A stretch of DNA of 16,206 bases, taken from NCBI GenBank assembly GCA_002454015.1, contig DKIB01000041.1, forward strand, positions 1-16,206, read 5' to 3'. Within the stretch, counting starts at the first letter, position 1. Every line of letters begins with the position of its first letter. Under the pieces are notes generated by a model. The model saw only the letters and a program-made list of their open reading frames with translations. It searched no databases and was not told the origin of the DNA. Of this stretch, positions 7,225-14,178 are shown in pieces. Both the position numbers and the translations under genes were made by a program. The stretch comes from Proteobacteria bacterium UBA6729 (lineage in GTDB: Bacteria; Pseudomonadota; Gammaproteobacteria; Porifericomitales; Porifericomitaceae).

Positions 7225-8502
7225 ATGCTGGCACGCCGACAGTTTCTGGGTCTGGGTGCCGGGGGTGCGTTGTTGGGTGCTGCGGGGCGGGCCAGTGCAT
7301 GGACCGCATCGGCACCGGCATCCATGCGGGAGCCGGGGGCCCCCTTCACCGCCTACGGGGTGCCGTCAGAGTGGGAACAGGAAGTGACGCGGTTGCCAAC
7401 GGCCAACCGCGACGTGCCCGGCAATGGTGCCTCATGGAGTCCGCTGCATCTTCTGGAGGGGATCATCACCCCGAATGGTCTGCACTATGAGCGCCACCAC
7501 AATGGGGTGCCGCGTATAGACCCGACCACGCATGAGTTGCTGGTACACGGGCGGGTGCGCCGTGCGTTGTCCTTCCGGGTGCAGGAGCTGTTGCGTTATC
7601 CGCTGCGTTCGCGCATCTGCTTTCTGGAATGTGGCGGCAACAGTAACGCAGCTTGGCACCGTCAGCCGATACAGTCACCAGCCGGTCACGTGCACGGGCT
7701 GGTATCTTGCAGTGAGTGGACCGGGGTGCCGCTGTCTGTGGTGCTGGCCGAGGCCAAACCGTATACGGATGCCGACTGGTTGATTGCAGAAGGGGCAGAT
7801 GCCTTCGCCATGCATGTCAGTATTCCGATGCGCAAGGCGCGGGAGGATGGCTTGTTGGCCCTGTATCAGAATGGTGAGCGCCTGCGCCCGGAGAACGGCT
7901 ATCCGCTGCGTCTGATCCTGCCGGGCTGGGAGGGGGTTACCAATGTCAAGTGGCTGCGTCGCCTGCGGGTGGTGGATCGCCCGGTGATGGCGCGCAACGA
8001 GACCTACAGCTATACCGAGTTGCTCCCCTCCGGCAAGGCGCGGCAGTTCAGCCATACCATGGATGTGAAGTCGCTGCTGTTGCAACCCTCCGCCGGGATG
8101 CGGCTGCCGGGTCCCGGCTGGTATCTGTTGAGTGGCCTGGCCTGGAGTGGGCGCGGGCGGATCCGCGGGGTGGAGCTGTCTACCGATGGCGGGCAGCATT
8201 GGCGGGCGGCGGAACTGCAACAGCCGGTGCTGTCGAAGTGTTTGACACGCTTTCGCCTGCCATGGCAGTGGGACGGCGCACCGACCGTGTTGATGAGCCG
8301 GGCCACGGATACCAGCGGTGCAGTGCAGCCTGCCCGGGAACAACTGGTGGCGGCGCGGGGTCGGCACGGATATTTTCACTATCATGCCATCGTGTCGTGG
8401 GCCGTGGGTCAGGCAGGCGATGTGCGCCATGTATATGGCACGGGGACGGGAGACAGTCATGACAGCAATGCTCCTGCTGATATTGATAGCGGCTGGTTCT
8501 GA
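7225..8502 (+). CDS. soxC: SoxC, molybdopterin subunit of sulfane/sulfite dehydrogenase SoxCD
   Basis: The 425-residue periplasmic protein belongs to the sulfite oxidase family. It begins with a Tat signal, MLARRQFLGLGAGG (R4-R5), with a likely cleavage near ASA 23-25, as expected for a folded Mo-cofactor enzyme. The Mo-pterin domain contains HYERHHNGVP, FLECGGNSNAAWH with C136 as molybdenum ligand, and GHVHGLVSCSEWTGVPL; a C-terminal Mo-co dimerisation domain follows. The GLVSCSEWTGVPL-type segment separates SoxC from YedY-like proteins. With SoxD it should oxidise the sulfane sulfur on SoxY, raising electron yield from thiosulfate. No other sox genes are in the window. It lies 12 bp after aspS with no clear promoter between them, and overlaps soxD by 44 bp. 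Confidence 0.92.
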   Translation: MLARRQFLGLGAGGALLGAAGRASAWTASAPASMREPGAPFTAYGVPSEWEQEVTRLPTANRDVPGNGASWSPLHLLEGIITPNGLHYERHHNGVPRIDPTTHELLVHGRVRRALSFRVQELLRYPLRSRICFLECGGNSNAAWHRQPIQSPAGHVHGLVSCSEWTGVPLSVVLAEAKPYTDADWLIAEGADAFAMHVSIPMRKAREDGLLALYQNGERLRPENGYPLRLILPGWEGVTNVKWLRRLRVVDRPVMARNETYSYTELLPSGKARQFSHTMDVKSLLLQPSAGMRLPGPGWYLLSGLAWSGRGRIRGVELSTDGGQHWRAAELQQPVLSKCLTRFRLPWQWDGAPTVLMSRATDTSGAVQPAREQLVAARGRHGYFHYHAIVSWAVGQAGDVRHVYGTGTGDSHDSNAPADIDSGWF

Positions 8503-8959
8503 TACCGATACGACCGGTCCGGGGCTGGGGCGAGAGGTGTCGGAGGTGCCGGTGCACGATGTGTTCCCGGATGGGACCGGTTTGCCGCCGGGGCGCGGTA
8601 CTGCGCGGATCGGTCAGGGGCTCTATGCGCAGCATTGTTTGTCCTGCCACGGCCCGGCAGGAGAGGGCGCCAGTGCCGAGCCCATTGCGGGGGCGCAGGG
8701 GGCACTGAGTGGGCCGCATCCGGTGAAGACCATCGGCAATTACTGGCCCTGGGCACCCACCCTCTATGATCTGATTCGTCGCGCCATGCCGATGCACGCG
8801 CCGGGGTCATTGCGTGCCGATGAGGCCTATGCACTGACCGCCTATGTATTGTATCTGCAGGAACTGGTGGAGCTGGATGCGGAGGTGGATGCTGCGGTGT
8901 TGACGAATCTGCAGATGCCCAATCGGGACGGCTTTGTGCCGGCGGAGGCGGTACCTTGA
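8459..8959 (+). CDS. soxD: SoxD, mono-haem cytochrome c subunit of SoxCD (short form)
   Basis: The 166-residue protein has a hydrophobic N-terminus (MLLLILIAA) and one haem c site C60-x-x-C63-H64 (CLSCHG). Typical SoxD words follow: PVKTIGNYWPWAPTLYDLIRRAMPMHAPGSL, where M110 is the likely haem ligand, and MPNRDGFVP near the end. Paracoccus SoxD is about twice as long and carries a second haem domain; this is the short single-haem type. ATG 8459 is chosen because GGGAG stands six bases before it. That signal peptide has no positive residue before the hydrophobic core, so the in-frame ATGs at 8429 or 8435, which add ARGRETV, are real alternatives. The start lies inside soxC and the stop overlaps the next gene. 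It accepts electrons from SoxC in the periplasm. Confidence 0.88.
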   Translation: MTAMLLLILIAAGSDTDTTGPGLGREVSEVPVHDVFPDGTGLPPGRGTARIGQGLYAQHCLSCHGPAGEGASAEPIAGAQGALSGPHPVKTIGNYWPWAPTLYDLIRRAMPMHAPGSLRADEAYALTAYVLYLQELVELDAEVDAAVLTNLQMPNRDGFVPAEAVP

Positions 8960-9321
8960 GTCGGCTGTATCCGCTGTGCCGGGTCGGGCTGTGGGCTGGA
9001 CTGTGGGTGTGGGCAACCGCCGTGGCACAGTCCCCGATCCCGGCGGCGCACTATGGGCCCGATGCACATCAGCTGACGATGCGGGAGTGGCGCGAGTCTC
9101 TGGTGGAGTACAAGTTGCTGGCCGCCGGGGAATGGGCGGGTTCGGTACTGAGGGAGGACTGGATTGCCCGTAACGGGTATGATCAGCTGGGGCGCAGGGC
9201 CGCCGAGATCGTACTGTGCATGGATGAGAGCTCGGTAGGCTTTGCTGCCGCAGAGGATACCCGCGCCGAGGAAGTTGCCATCGTGTGCATGACGGCGATG
9301 GGGTGGGGGCCGCCGGGCTGA
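8956..9321 (+). CDS. small exported protein of unknown function behind soxCD
   Basis: The 121-residue product matches no family I can name. It starts at TTG 8956 in a TTGA junction that contains the soxD stop. The first 25 residues (hydrophobic core LWAGLWVWATAVA, then AQ) look like a Sec signal peptide, giving a mature protein of about 96 residues. The mature part is acidic and alpha-helix-like, with REWRESLVEYKLLAAGEWAGSVLRE. It holds two cysteines (in VLCMDE and IVCMTA) that could form a disulfide; no haem or metal motif is seen. Translational coupling to soxD and export suggest a helper or regulator of SoxCD in the periplasm, but this is inference from position only. It ends 16 bp from the convergent fic gene. 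Confidence 0.7.
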   Translation: MSRLYPLCRVGLWAGLWVWATAVAQSPIPAAHYGPDAHQLTMREWRESLVEYKLLAAGEWAGSVLREDWIARNGYDQLGRRAAEIVLCMDESSVGFAAAEDTRAEEVAIVCMTAMGWGPPG

Positions 9322-9337
9322 GGCAGCCGCCGGTGGG

Positions 9338-10699
9338 TCAGGATGCGCGGTTGCTGATCTGCCGGATCAGGCTGGCCGTGATCCGTTCAGCCAGTGCGGT
9401 GGTGTGCAGTTTGTGCAGGGTGCCATCGTTGCGCCGTACATACCACAGCTCACCCATTCCTGCCCGGGTTGTCATGTCGGTGCAGTAGGGGGACTGCTCA
9501 TGGGCCTCACGCCATTTGGGATAGCCATCCGGGTTCTGGACGGACCAGTAGATCGTCGGTCCTCCGGTGTTCCCCATATACTCGTACAGCTGCGAACGAC
9601 GGTATCCGGTCCAGGCCAGCCGCTCCAGTCTGCCAGCCCCGGGGATGGAGATCCGGAGGATAAAGCACCAGGTTCTGGAGGCACCCCTGCCTTGCATCAG
9701 GGCCAGATAGTCTTCCCGGTCCAGCGGTGATTCATATTCCTTGACGGTTGCACTGCCCCCAACCTTGTCCAGCAAGCGGGTCAGGGAGTGCTGGAGGCTC
9801 CTTGCCAGCAGTGCGACACCGCTATGCCAGATCCTGAGATGGTCTTCGTACATGATTTTGATCCGTTCCAGGCCGGGATTGTAGCCCTGCTCTTGTTGGG
9901 CCGCACGTTCCAGACTGAGTAGTGCCCCCTCCGCGCGTTCCAGTATCAGTTCCAGGAAGGAGCGCAGGTCCCCACCTGCGTCGGATTCGCCGAGGGCATC
10001 CAGGTAGCGGTTGCGTTCCTTGCGTCGGATGATGATCGGCGGGTAACCGGCGCGTACCAGTTCCAGATTGGAGATGGCCCGCGCCGCCCGACCATTGCCA
10101 TCAATATAGGGATGTATATGGCTCAGCCAGGCGTGCAACACGATGGCCCTGAGCGGAGCCGGTGCCGCCGCATTCTGCCTGGACCACTGCTGCCAGTTTT
10201 GCATCTGCGTCACGATCTCCTGCAGCTGCCGCGGGGGGGTATGCTGCGAGCCGGAGATGCGCACGGGTCCCGTTCTGAAGCTGCCGCCACCGGGGCGCTT
10301 GCCCATGAGAAGTGCATGCAACTTGTGGAGTTGTACCAGGTCGGTGGGTTGATCCCGATCCCGGGCCAGCACTGTCAGTTGCAGCAGGGCCTCGTCCAGG
10401 GCGATGGCATCCCGCACCCAGGCCGGGTCATGCCCGGTGAGGGTGGTGCCGCCCTTCAATACGGCGATTTCTGTCTCGCCTGCGGACAGGGGGCTGCCTT
10501 CCAGGGCATTGGACTCGGCCACCTGTGCAAACCGCTTGTCCCCGTAGTAGTTGCGGAGGGTGTCCGGCGTCAGGGTGCCTGCGTGACGCAGGGCAGTCAG
10601 CCGTTCCTGCAGTGCATGGATGTCCTGTGCGGCGGCTGCCTCTGCCTGCGGGGCCAGCGTGTAGGGGGTGCTTTCCAGTTGCAGCATGGGTTCACGCAC
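9338..10699 (-). CDS. Fic family protein adenylyltransferase, class II
   Basis: The 453-residue protein has the Fic core motif HPYIDGNGRAAR (196-207); H196 is the catalytic base, with the anion-binding and nucleotide-binding residues GNGR following. SFRTGPVRISGS (140-151) is the target-docking flap. An inhibitory helix with S63-xxx-E67-G68 (SNALEG) lies before the Fic core, which defines class II, self-inhibited enzymes that need no separate antitoxin. Such enzymes transfer AMP to hydroxyl side chains of target proteins. Residues about 260-453 are an unassigned C-terminal region. GTG 10699 is used; ATG 10687, four codons in, is equally possible, and neither has a good ribosome site. It is divergent from aroC and convergent with the sox run, and stands alone. 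Its target is unknown. Confidence 0.88.
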   Translation of the reverse strand: MREPMLQLESTPYTLAPQAEAAAAQDIHALQERLTALRHAGTLTPDTLRNYYGDKRFAQVAESNALEGSPLSAGETEIAVLKGGTTLTGHDPAWVRDAIALDEALLQLTVLARDRDQPTDLVQLHKLHALLMGKRPGGGSFRTGPVRISGSQHTPPRQLQEIVTQMQNWQQWSRQNAAAPAPLRAIVLHAWLSHIHPYIDGNGRAARAISNLELVRAGYPPIIIRRKERNRYLDALGESDAGGDLRSFLELILERAEGALLSLERAAQQEQGYNPGLERIKIMYEDHLRIWHSGVALLARSLQHSLTRLLDKVGGSATVKEYESPLDREDYLALMQGRGASRTWCFILRISIPGAGRLERLAWTGYRRSQLYEYMGNTGGPTIYWSVQNPDGYPKWREAHEQSPYCTDMTTRAGMGELWYVRRNDGTLHKLHTTALAERITASLIRQISNRAS

Positions 10700-10719
10700 C
10701 GCGGGCGGGTGAGGGCGCC

Positions 10720-10738
10720 AGTATACCCTGATTCAGGG
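10720..10738 (-). promoter_or_regulatory. fic -10 box with adjoining perfect palindrome
   Basis: On the minus strand TATACT (10725-10720) is a good -10 box, 20 bases before the fic GTG. Directly upstream of it, in the place of the promoter spacer, is the perfect palindrome CCCTGATTCAGGG (10726-10738, plus-strand reading). A half-site-like CCCTGCAGG follows at 10753-10761. A protein bound here would block the fic promoter, so it is a candidate operator. No strong -35 is seen. Confidence 0.45.
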
Positions 10739-10821
10739 CGGTGCATGAATGGCCCTGCAGGCAGACAGTACCCGTATCCCCGGTTTTATGGGGGGTTCCG
10801 GGGGCGGCCTGTGAATAGGGC

Positions 10822-10833
10822 TACAATGCAACC
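10822..10833 (+). promoter_or_regulatory. aroC -10 box, predicted leaderless start
   Basis: TACAAT (10822-10827) is followed by six bases (GCAACC) and then the aroC ATG at 10834, the same spacing as at argH. RNA would start at or next to the A of ATG. No Shine-Dalgarno sequence is correctly placed, and the -35 region has no good match. Confidence 0.5.
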
Positions 10834-11952
10834 ATGTCAGGCAATACCTTGGGTACACTGTTTACCGTAACCAGTTTTGGTGAGAGCCATGGTCCGGCGC
10901 TCGGTTGTGTGGTGGATGGCTGTCCGCCCGGGTTGGCGCTGGCTGCAGAGGATTTGCAGCGCGACCTGGATCGGCGGCGACCGGCCAGTTCGCGCTATGT
11001 TACGCAGCGGCGGGAGTCCGACCGGGTGCGTATACTCTCGGGCGTGGTGGACGGGAGGACGCTGGGTACGCCTATCGGTCTGCTGATCGAAAACGAGGAT
11101 CAGCGCCCCCGGGATTACAGCAAGTTGCGGACCTTGTTCAGACCCGGGCATGCGGATTACAGTTATCAGCAGAAGTACGGGCGACGCGACTATCGTGGCG
11201 GGGGACGGGCCTCGGCGCGGGAGACTTGTACACGGGTGGCAGCGGCAGGCATCGCCCGCAAGTATCTGGCGGAGGAGTGTGGCATACGCATCCGCGGTTA
11301 TCTGGCGCAGCTGGGTCCCCTTGTACTGGAGTTGAAGGATTGGGATGCGGTGGAGCGCAACGTCTTCTTCTGTGGGGATGCGGAACGGGTTCCGGAACTG
11401 GAGGCGTTTATGCAGGCGCTGTTGAAGTCCGGGGATTCCATCGGGGCACGGGTCAATGTGGTTGCCGAGCAGATGCCCCCGGGTCTGGGTGAGCCGGTGT
11501 TTGATCGTCTGGATGCGGATATCGCCGGGGCCATGATGAGCATCAATGCGGTGAAGGGGGTAGAGATCGGTGCAGGCTTTGCCAGTGTAGTGCAGCGGGG
11601 GACGGAGCACCGTGATTTGCTTACGCCACAGGGTTTTGCCAGCAACAATGCCGGGGGCATCCTGGGTGGCATCTCTACCGGGCAGGCGATCACGGTCAGC
11701 GTGGCCCTGAAGCCTACCTCCAGTATACGCCTGCCTGCGCCGACGGTGGATGTGCAGGGTCAGGTAGCGGAGGTGGCCACTGCCGGTCGGCACGATCCCT
11801 GTGTAGGGATCCGTGCCACCCCCATCGTGGAGGCCATGCTGGCGCTGGTCCTGATGGATCATCTGTTGCGTCATCGTGCCCAGAACATGGGAGTGGAATC
11901 CGGCACCCCGGTTATCCCGGCAGCAGCCCCTGCCGGATCCATCACCTCTTGA
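10834..11952 (+). CDS. aroC: chorismate synthase
   Basis: The 372-residue enzyme converts EPSP to chorismate with reduced FMN, the last common step of aromatic amino acid, folate and quinone synthesis. The N-terminal signature [18 protein letters not shown] (16-33), [10 protein letters not shown] (122-131) and the later [14 protein letters not shown] and [11 protein letters not shown] blocks are all present. Length and start agree with the family ([20 protein letters not shown]). The last few dozen residues are a short alanine/proline-rich tail. The gene overlaps the downstream MFS gene in a TTGA junction. An aroC-MFS pair is also found in Pseudomonas. It is divergent from fic. Confidence 0.96.
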   Translation: MSGNTLGTLFTVTSFGESHGPALGCVVDGCPPGLALAAEDLQRDLDRRRPASSRYVTQRRESDRVRILSGVVDGRTLGTPIGLLIENEDQRPRDYSKLRTLFRPGHADYSYQQKYGRRDYRGGGRASARETCTRVAAAGIARKYLAEECGIRIRGYLAQLGPLVLELKDWDAVERNVFFCGDAERVPELEAFMQALLKSGDSIGARVNVVAEQMPPGLGEPVFDRLDADIAGAMMSINAVKGVEIGAGFASVVQRGTEHRDLLTPQGFASNNAGGILGGISTGQAITVSVALKPTSSIRLPAPTVDVQGQVAEVATAGRHDPCVGIRATPIVEAMLALVLMDHLLRHRAQNMGVESGTPVIPAAAPAGSITS

Positions 11953-13124
11953 GCAGCAGCGCACTGCCGGCACCGGTTTCCGGGGTGCCTTATTGGCGCC
12001 TGTCCAGCTTCTACCTGTGTTACTTCGCCACATTGGGGATGTTGCTGCCGTACCTGCCGCTGTTTCTGCATGAGCGTGGTCTGACGGTACTGCAGATCGG
12101 TCTGCTGGCCGCCATCATGAGCGGCATGAAGATCTGTATGCCGGGGATCTGGGGCTGGGTGGCCGACAATTATCTGAATCGCACGGTGCTGGTGCGGGTG
12201 GTCAGCGCGGCCGGTGTGTTGAGTTTCTGTCTCATGCTGCGGGTGGATGGCTTCTACGGCTATGCCTTGGTGTTGTTGCTGTTCAGTCTGTTCTGGCATG
12301 CGCCGATTCCGCAGGTGGAGGCGGTCACCCTGCGGCAGCTGGGAGCGGCCCGCCCGGGGTATTCGCGGATCCGGCTGTGGGGGTCGGTGGGCTTTCTGAT
12401 CAGTGTTGCCGGGATGGGCTACTGGTTTGAGGTGGGCGGCCTGCAACTGTTGCTGCCGGCGATCATTATTACCCTGACCCTGATGCTGTTCAGCAGTTTC
12501 TGGTTGCCGCTGGCTGTGGGTGCTACGGGCACCCGGCGCAGCGATGTGAGCCTGTTGCAGACGCTGCGGCAACCCGCGGTGCTGGCATTGCTCGGTTGCG
12601 TATTCCTGATGCAGTTCAGTCACGCCCCCTACTACACGTACTACTCCGTGTATCTGGAGCATCACGGCTATACACGACCCCTGATCGGCAAGCTCTGGGC
12701 GGTAAGCATATTGTGTGAGATCGGGGTATATATGGTGATGCACAGACTGGTGGTACGGGTTGGTTTGCGGCGTATCTTTATCGCCTCCATGCTGGTTGCA
12801 GCATTGCGCTGGCAGTTGATTGCCTGGGGCACGGCGCTGTTGCCAGTGCTGTTTATCGCGCAGACCTTGCACGCCGTAACCTTCGGTACCTTTCATGCCG
12901 CGGCGGTGCTGCTGGTGCATCGCTATTTTCCGGAGTCGCAGCACGGGCGCGGGCAGGCCCTCTACAGCAGCGCCAGCTTCGGGGTAGGGGTCTCGCTGGG
13001 CAGTCTGCTGGCCGGATATGTGTGGGGGCAGCTGGATCCGGAATTCATGTATCACATCAGCGCACTGGTAGCATTGATCGGCTGCTGGCTGGCCAGCTGG
13101 CAGGTGCGCGATGCTGCGGCGTGA
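11949..13124 (+). CDS. MFS transporter, HcaT/LacY-like (MFS_1-like)
   Basis: The 391-residue inner-membrane protein has about twelve hydrophobic segments. The N-terminal half contains [28 protein letters not shown] and the loop [15 protein letters not shown], which corresponds to the conserved MFS loop 2-3. [11 protein letters not shown] (residues about 137-147) is typical of the HcaT-like group (3-phenylpropionate/nucleoside-type permeases). The C-terminal half has HYFP-like [17 protein letters not shown]. The substrate cannot be told. It starts at TTG 11949, sharing bases with the aroC stop, so it is probably coupled to aroC translation. A link between shikimate-pathway flux and this exporter or importer is possible but only positional. 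The next gene starts 14 bp after its stop. Confidence 0.85.
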   Translation: MSSSALPAPVSGVPYWRLSSFYLCYFATLGMLLPYLPLFLHERGLTVLQIGLLAAIMSGMKICMPGIWGWVADNYLNRTVLVRVVSAAGVLSFCLMLRVDGFYGYALVLLLFSLFWHAPIPQVEAVTLRQLGAARPGYSRIRLWGSVGFLISVAGMGYWFEVGGLQLLLPAIIITLTLMLFSSFWLPLAVGATGTRRSDVSLLQTLRQPAVLALLGCVFLMQFSHAPYYTYYSVYLEHHGYTRPLIGKLWAVSILCEIGVYMVMHRLVVRVGLRRIFIASMLVAALRWQLIAWGTALLPVLFIAQTLHAVTFGTFHAAAVLLVHRYFPESQHGRGQALYSSASFGVGVSLGSLLAGYVWGQLDPEFMYHISALVALIGCWLASWQVRDAAA

Positions 13125-13138
13125 GTGGTGGGAGGGGC

Positions 13139-14173
13139 ATGAATACGCAAGGAATGTACCGACTGGTACCACTGTGTGCAGCGCTCCTGTGGGCTGTGCC
13201 TGCCCTCGCGGAGCAGGTGGAGGTACAGCTGACTCCCTACGCGGAGCTGGCCTTCTACCCGTGGCACGAAACAGTGGCAGAGGTTGAGGCCCTGCGCTAT
13301 ACACGGATCTCCAGTCGGCTGGAGGCGGTGGTGGAGACAGTGCTGGTGGAGGTGGGCGAACAGGTGGCAGTCGGCCAACTCCTGAGCGCACTGGATTGTC
13401 GGATCCCGGAGGCGCAGGCGGCGGCTGCGGTGGGGCGAGTCAATGCCCTGCAGGCCCGGCTGCAGCGCACCCGGTTGCGTATCCAGCGTCTGGAGTCCCT
13501 GAGCCGACGTGAACATGTATCACAGGAGCAGCTGGATGATCAACGGGCCGGGGCGCAGGAACTGCAGGGCAGCCTGCAGGCGGAGCGGGCCACCGGGCAG
13601 GCGCTGGCCGAGCGGGTGCAGGATTGCATGGTCCGTGCGCCGTTCACCGGCACGATTATTGAGCGACCGGTGTCCCCCGGACATCTGGCGGCACCGGGGG
13701 AGACCTTGTATACCCTGCTGGATCCGGATGCGCTGGAGGTGAGTGCCGGCATTCCGGAACAGCGTATGGCAGGCTTCATGGAGGCACAGGAATATGGTTT
13801 CCTCGGTGCGGGGGGTACCGCAACCCGGCTCAGCCTGAAGGCGGCGCCACCCTGGACCGACCCGAGGCTGCGTACCCGCCCGGTGCGGCTGGTAGCGGTA
13901 GGGGGTGCAGCTTTGCTGGCGGGTCGTTCCGGGCGGCTGCGCTGGCAACTTGCAAGAGCCCATCTGCCCGGTCATCTGCTGGTGCGTTATCAGGGCCGGT
14001 ATGGTGTGTATGTGGTAGAGGGGAATACGGCGCGCTTTGTGGCGGTGGAGGGAGCCCAGGAGGGGCGCACCTTCGCCCTGCAGCTGCAGGGCGATGCACA
14101 GCTGGTGACCACGGGCCGACATGGACTGAGCGACGGGCAGCACGTCGTTGTACGGGCTGCGGTAGTCCGCTGA
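13139..14173 (+). CDS. periplasmic adaptor (membrane fusion protein) of an RND efflux system
   Basis: The 344-residue protein has a Sec signal peptide with likely cleavage after ALA (residue 24) and no lipobox cysteine at the cleavage site, so it is probably soluble or held by its partners. It has the half-lipoyl word VLVEVGEQVAVGQLLSALDC, then a helical hairpin rich in Q, R, L and E (about 99-165) that should be a coiled coil. The second lipoyl half VRAPFTGTIIERPVSPGHLAAPGETLYTL and beta-barrel domains follow. ATG 13139 is chosen because GGAGG stands three bases upstream and a good signal peptide follows; the open frame extends upstream inside the MFS gene. It is followed after 5 bp by the pump gene. 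The outer-membrane channel gene is not in the window. The exported substrate is unknown. Confidence 0.87.
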   Translation: MNTQGMYRLVPLCAALLWAVPALAEQVEVQLTPYAELAFYPWHETVAEVEALRYTRISSRLEAVVETVLVEVGEQVAVGQLLSALDCRIPEAQAAAAVGRVNALQARLQRTRLRIQRLESLSRREHVSQEQLDDQRAGAQELQGSLQAERATGQALAERVQDCMVRAPFTGTIIERPVSPGHLAAPGETLYTLLDPDALEVSAGIPEQRMAGFMEAQEYGFLGAGGTATRLSLKAAPPWTDPRLRTRPVRLVAVGGAALLAGRSGRLRWQLARAHLPGHLLVRYQGRYGVYVVEGNTARFVAVEGAQEGRTFALQLQGDAQLVTTGRHGLSDGQHVVVRAAVVR

Positions 14174-14178
14174 GCTGC

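Noticed and set aside
9300..9340. GC-rich repeats (GCCGCCGG / CCGCCGG) between orf121 and fic as a bidirectional terminator
   Set aside because: The arms are direct or weakly complementary rather than a clear hairpin, and there is no T-run on either side.
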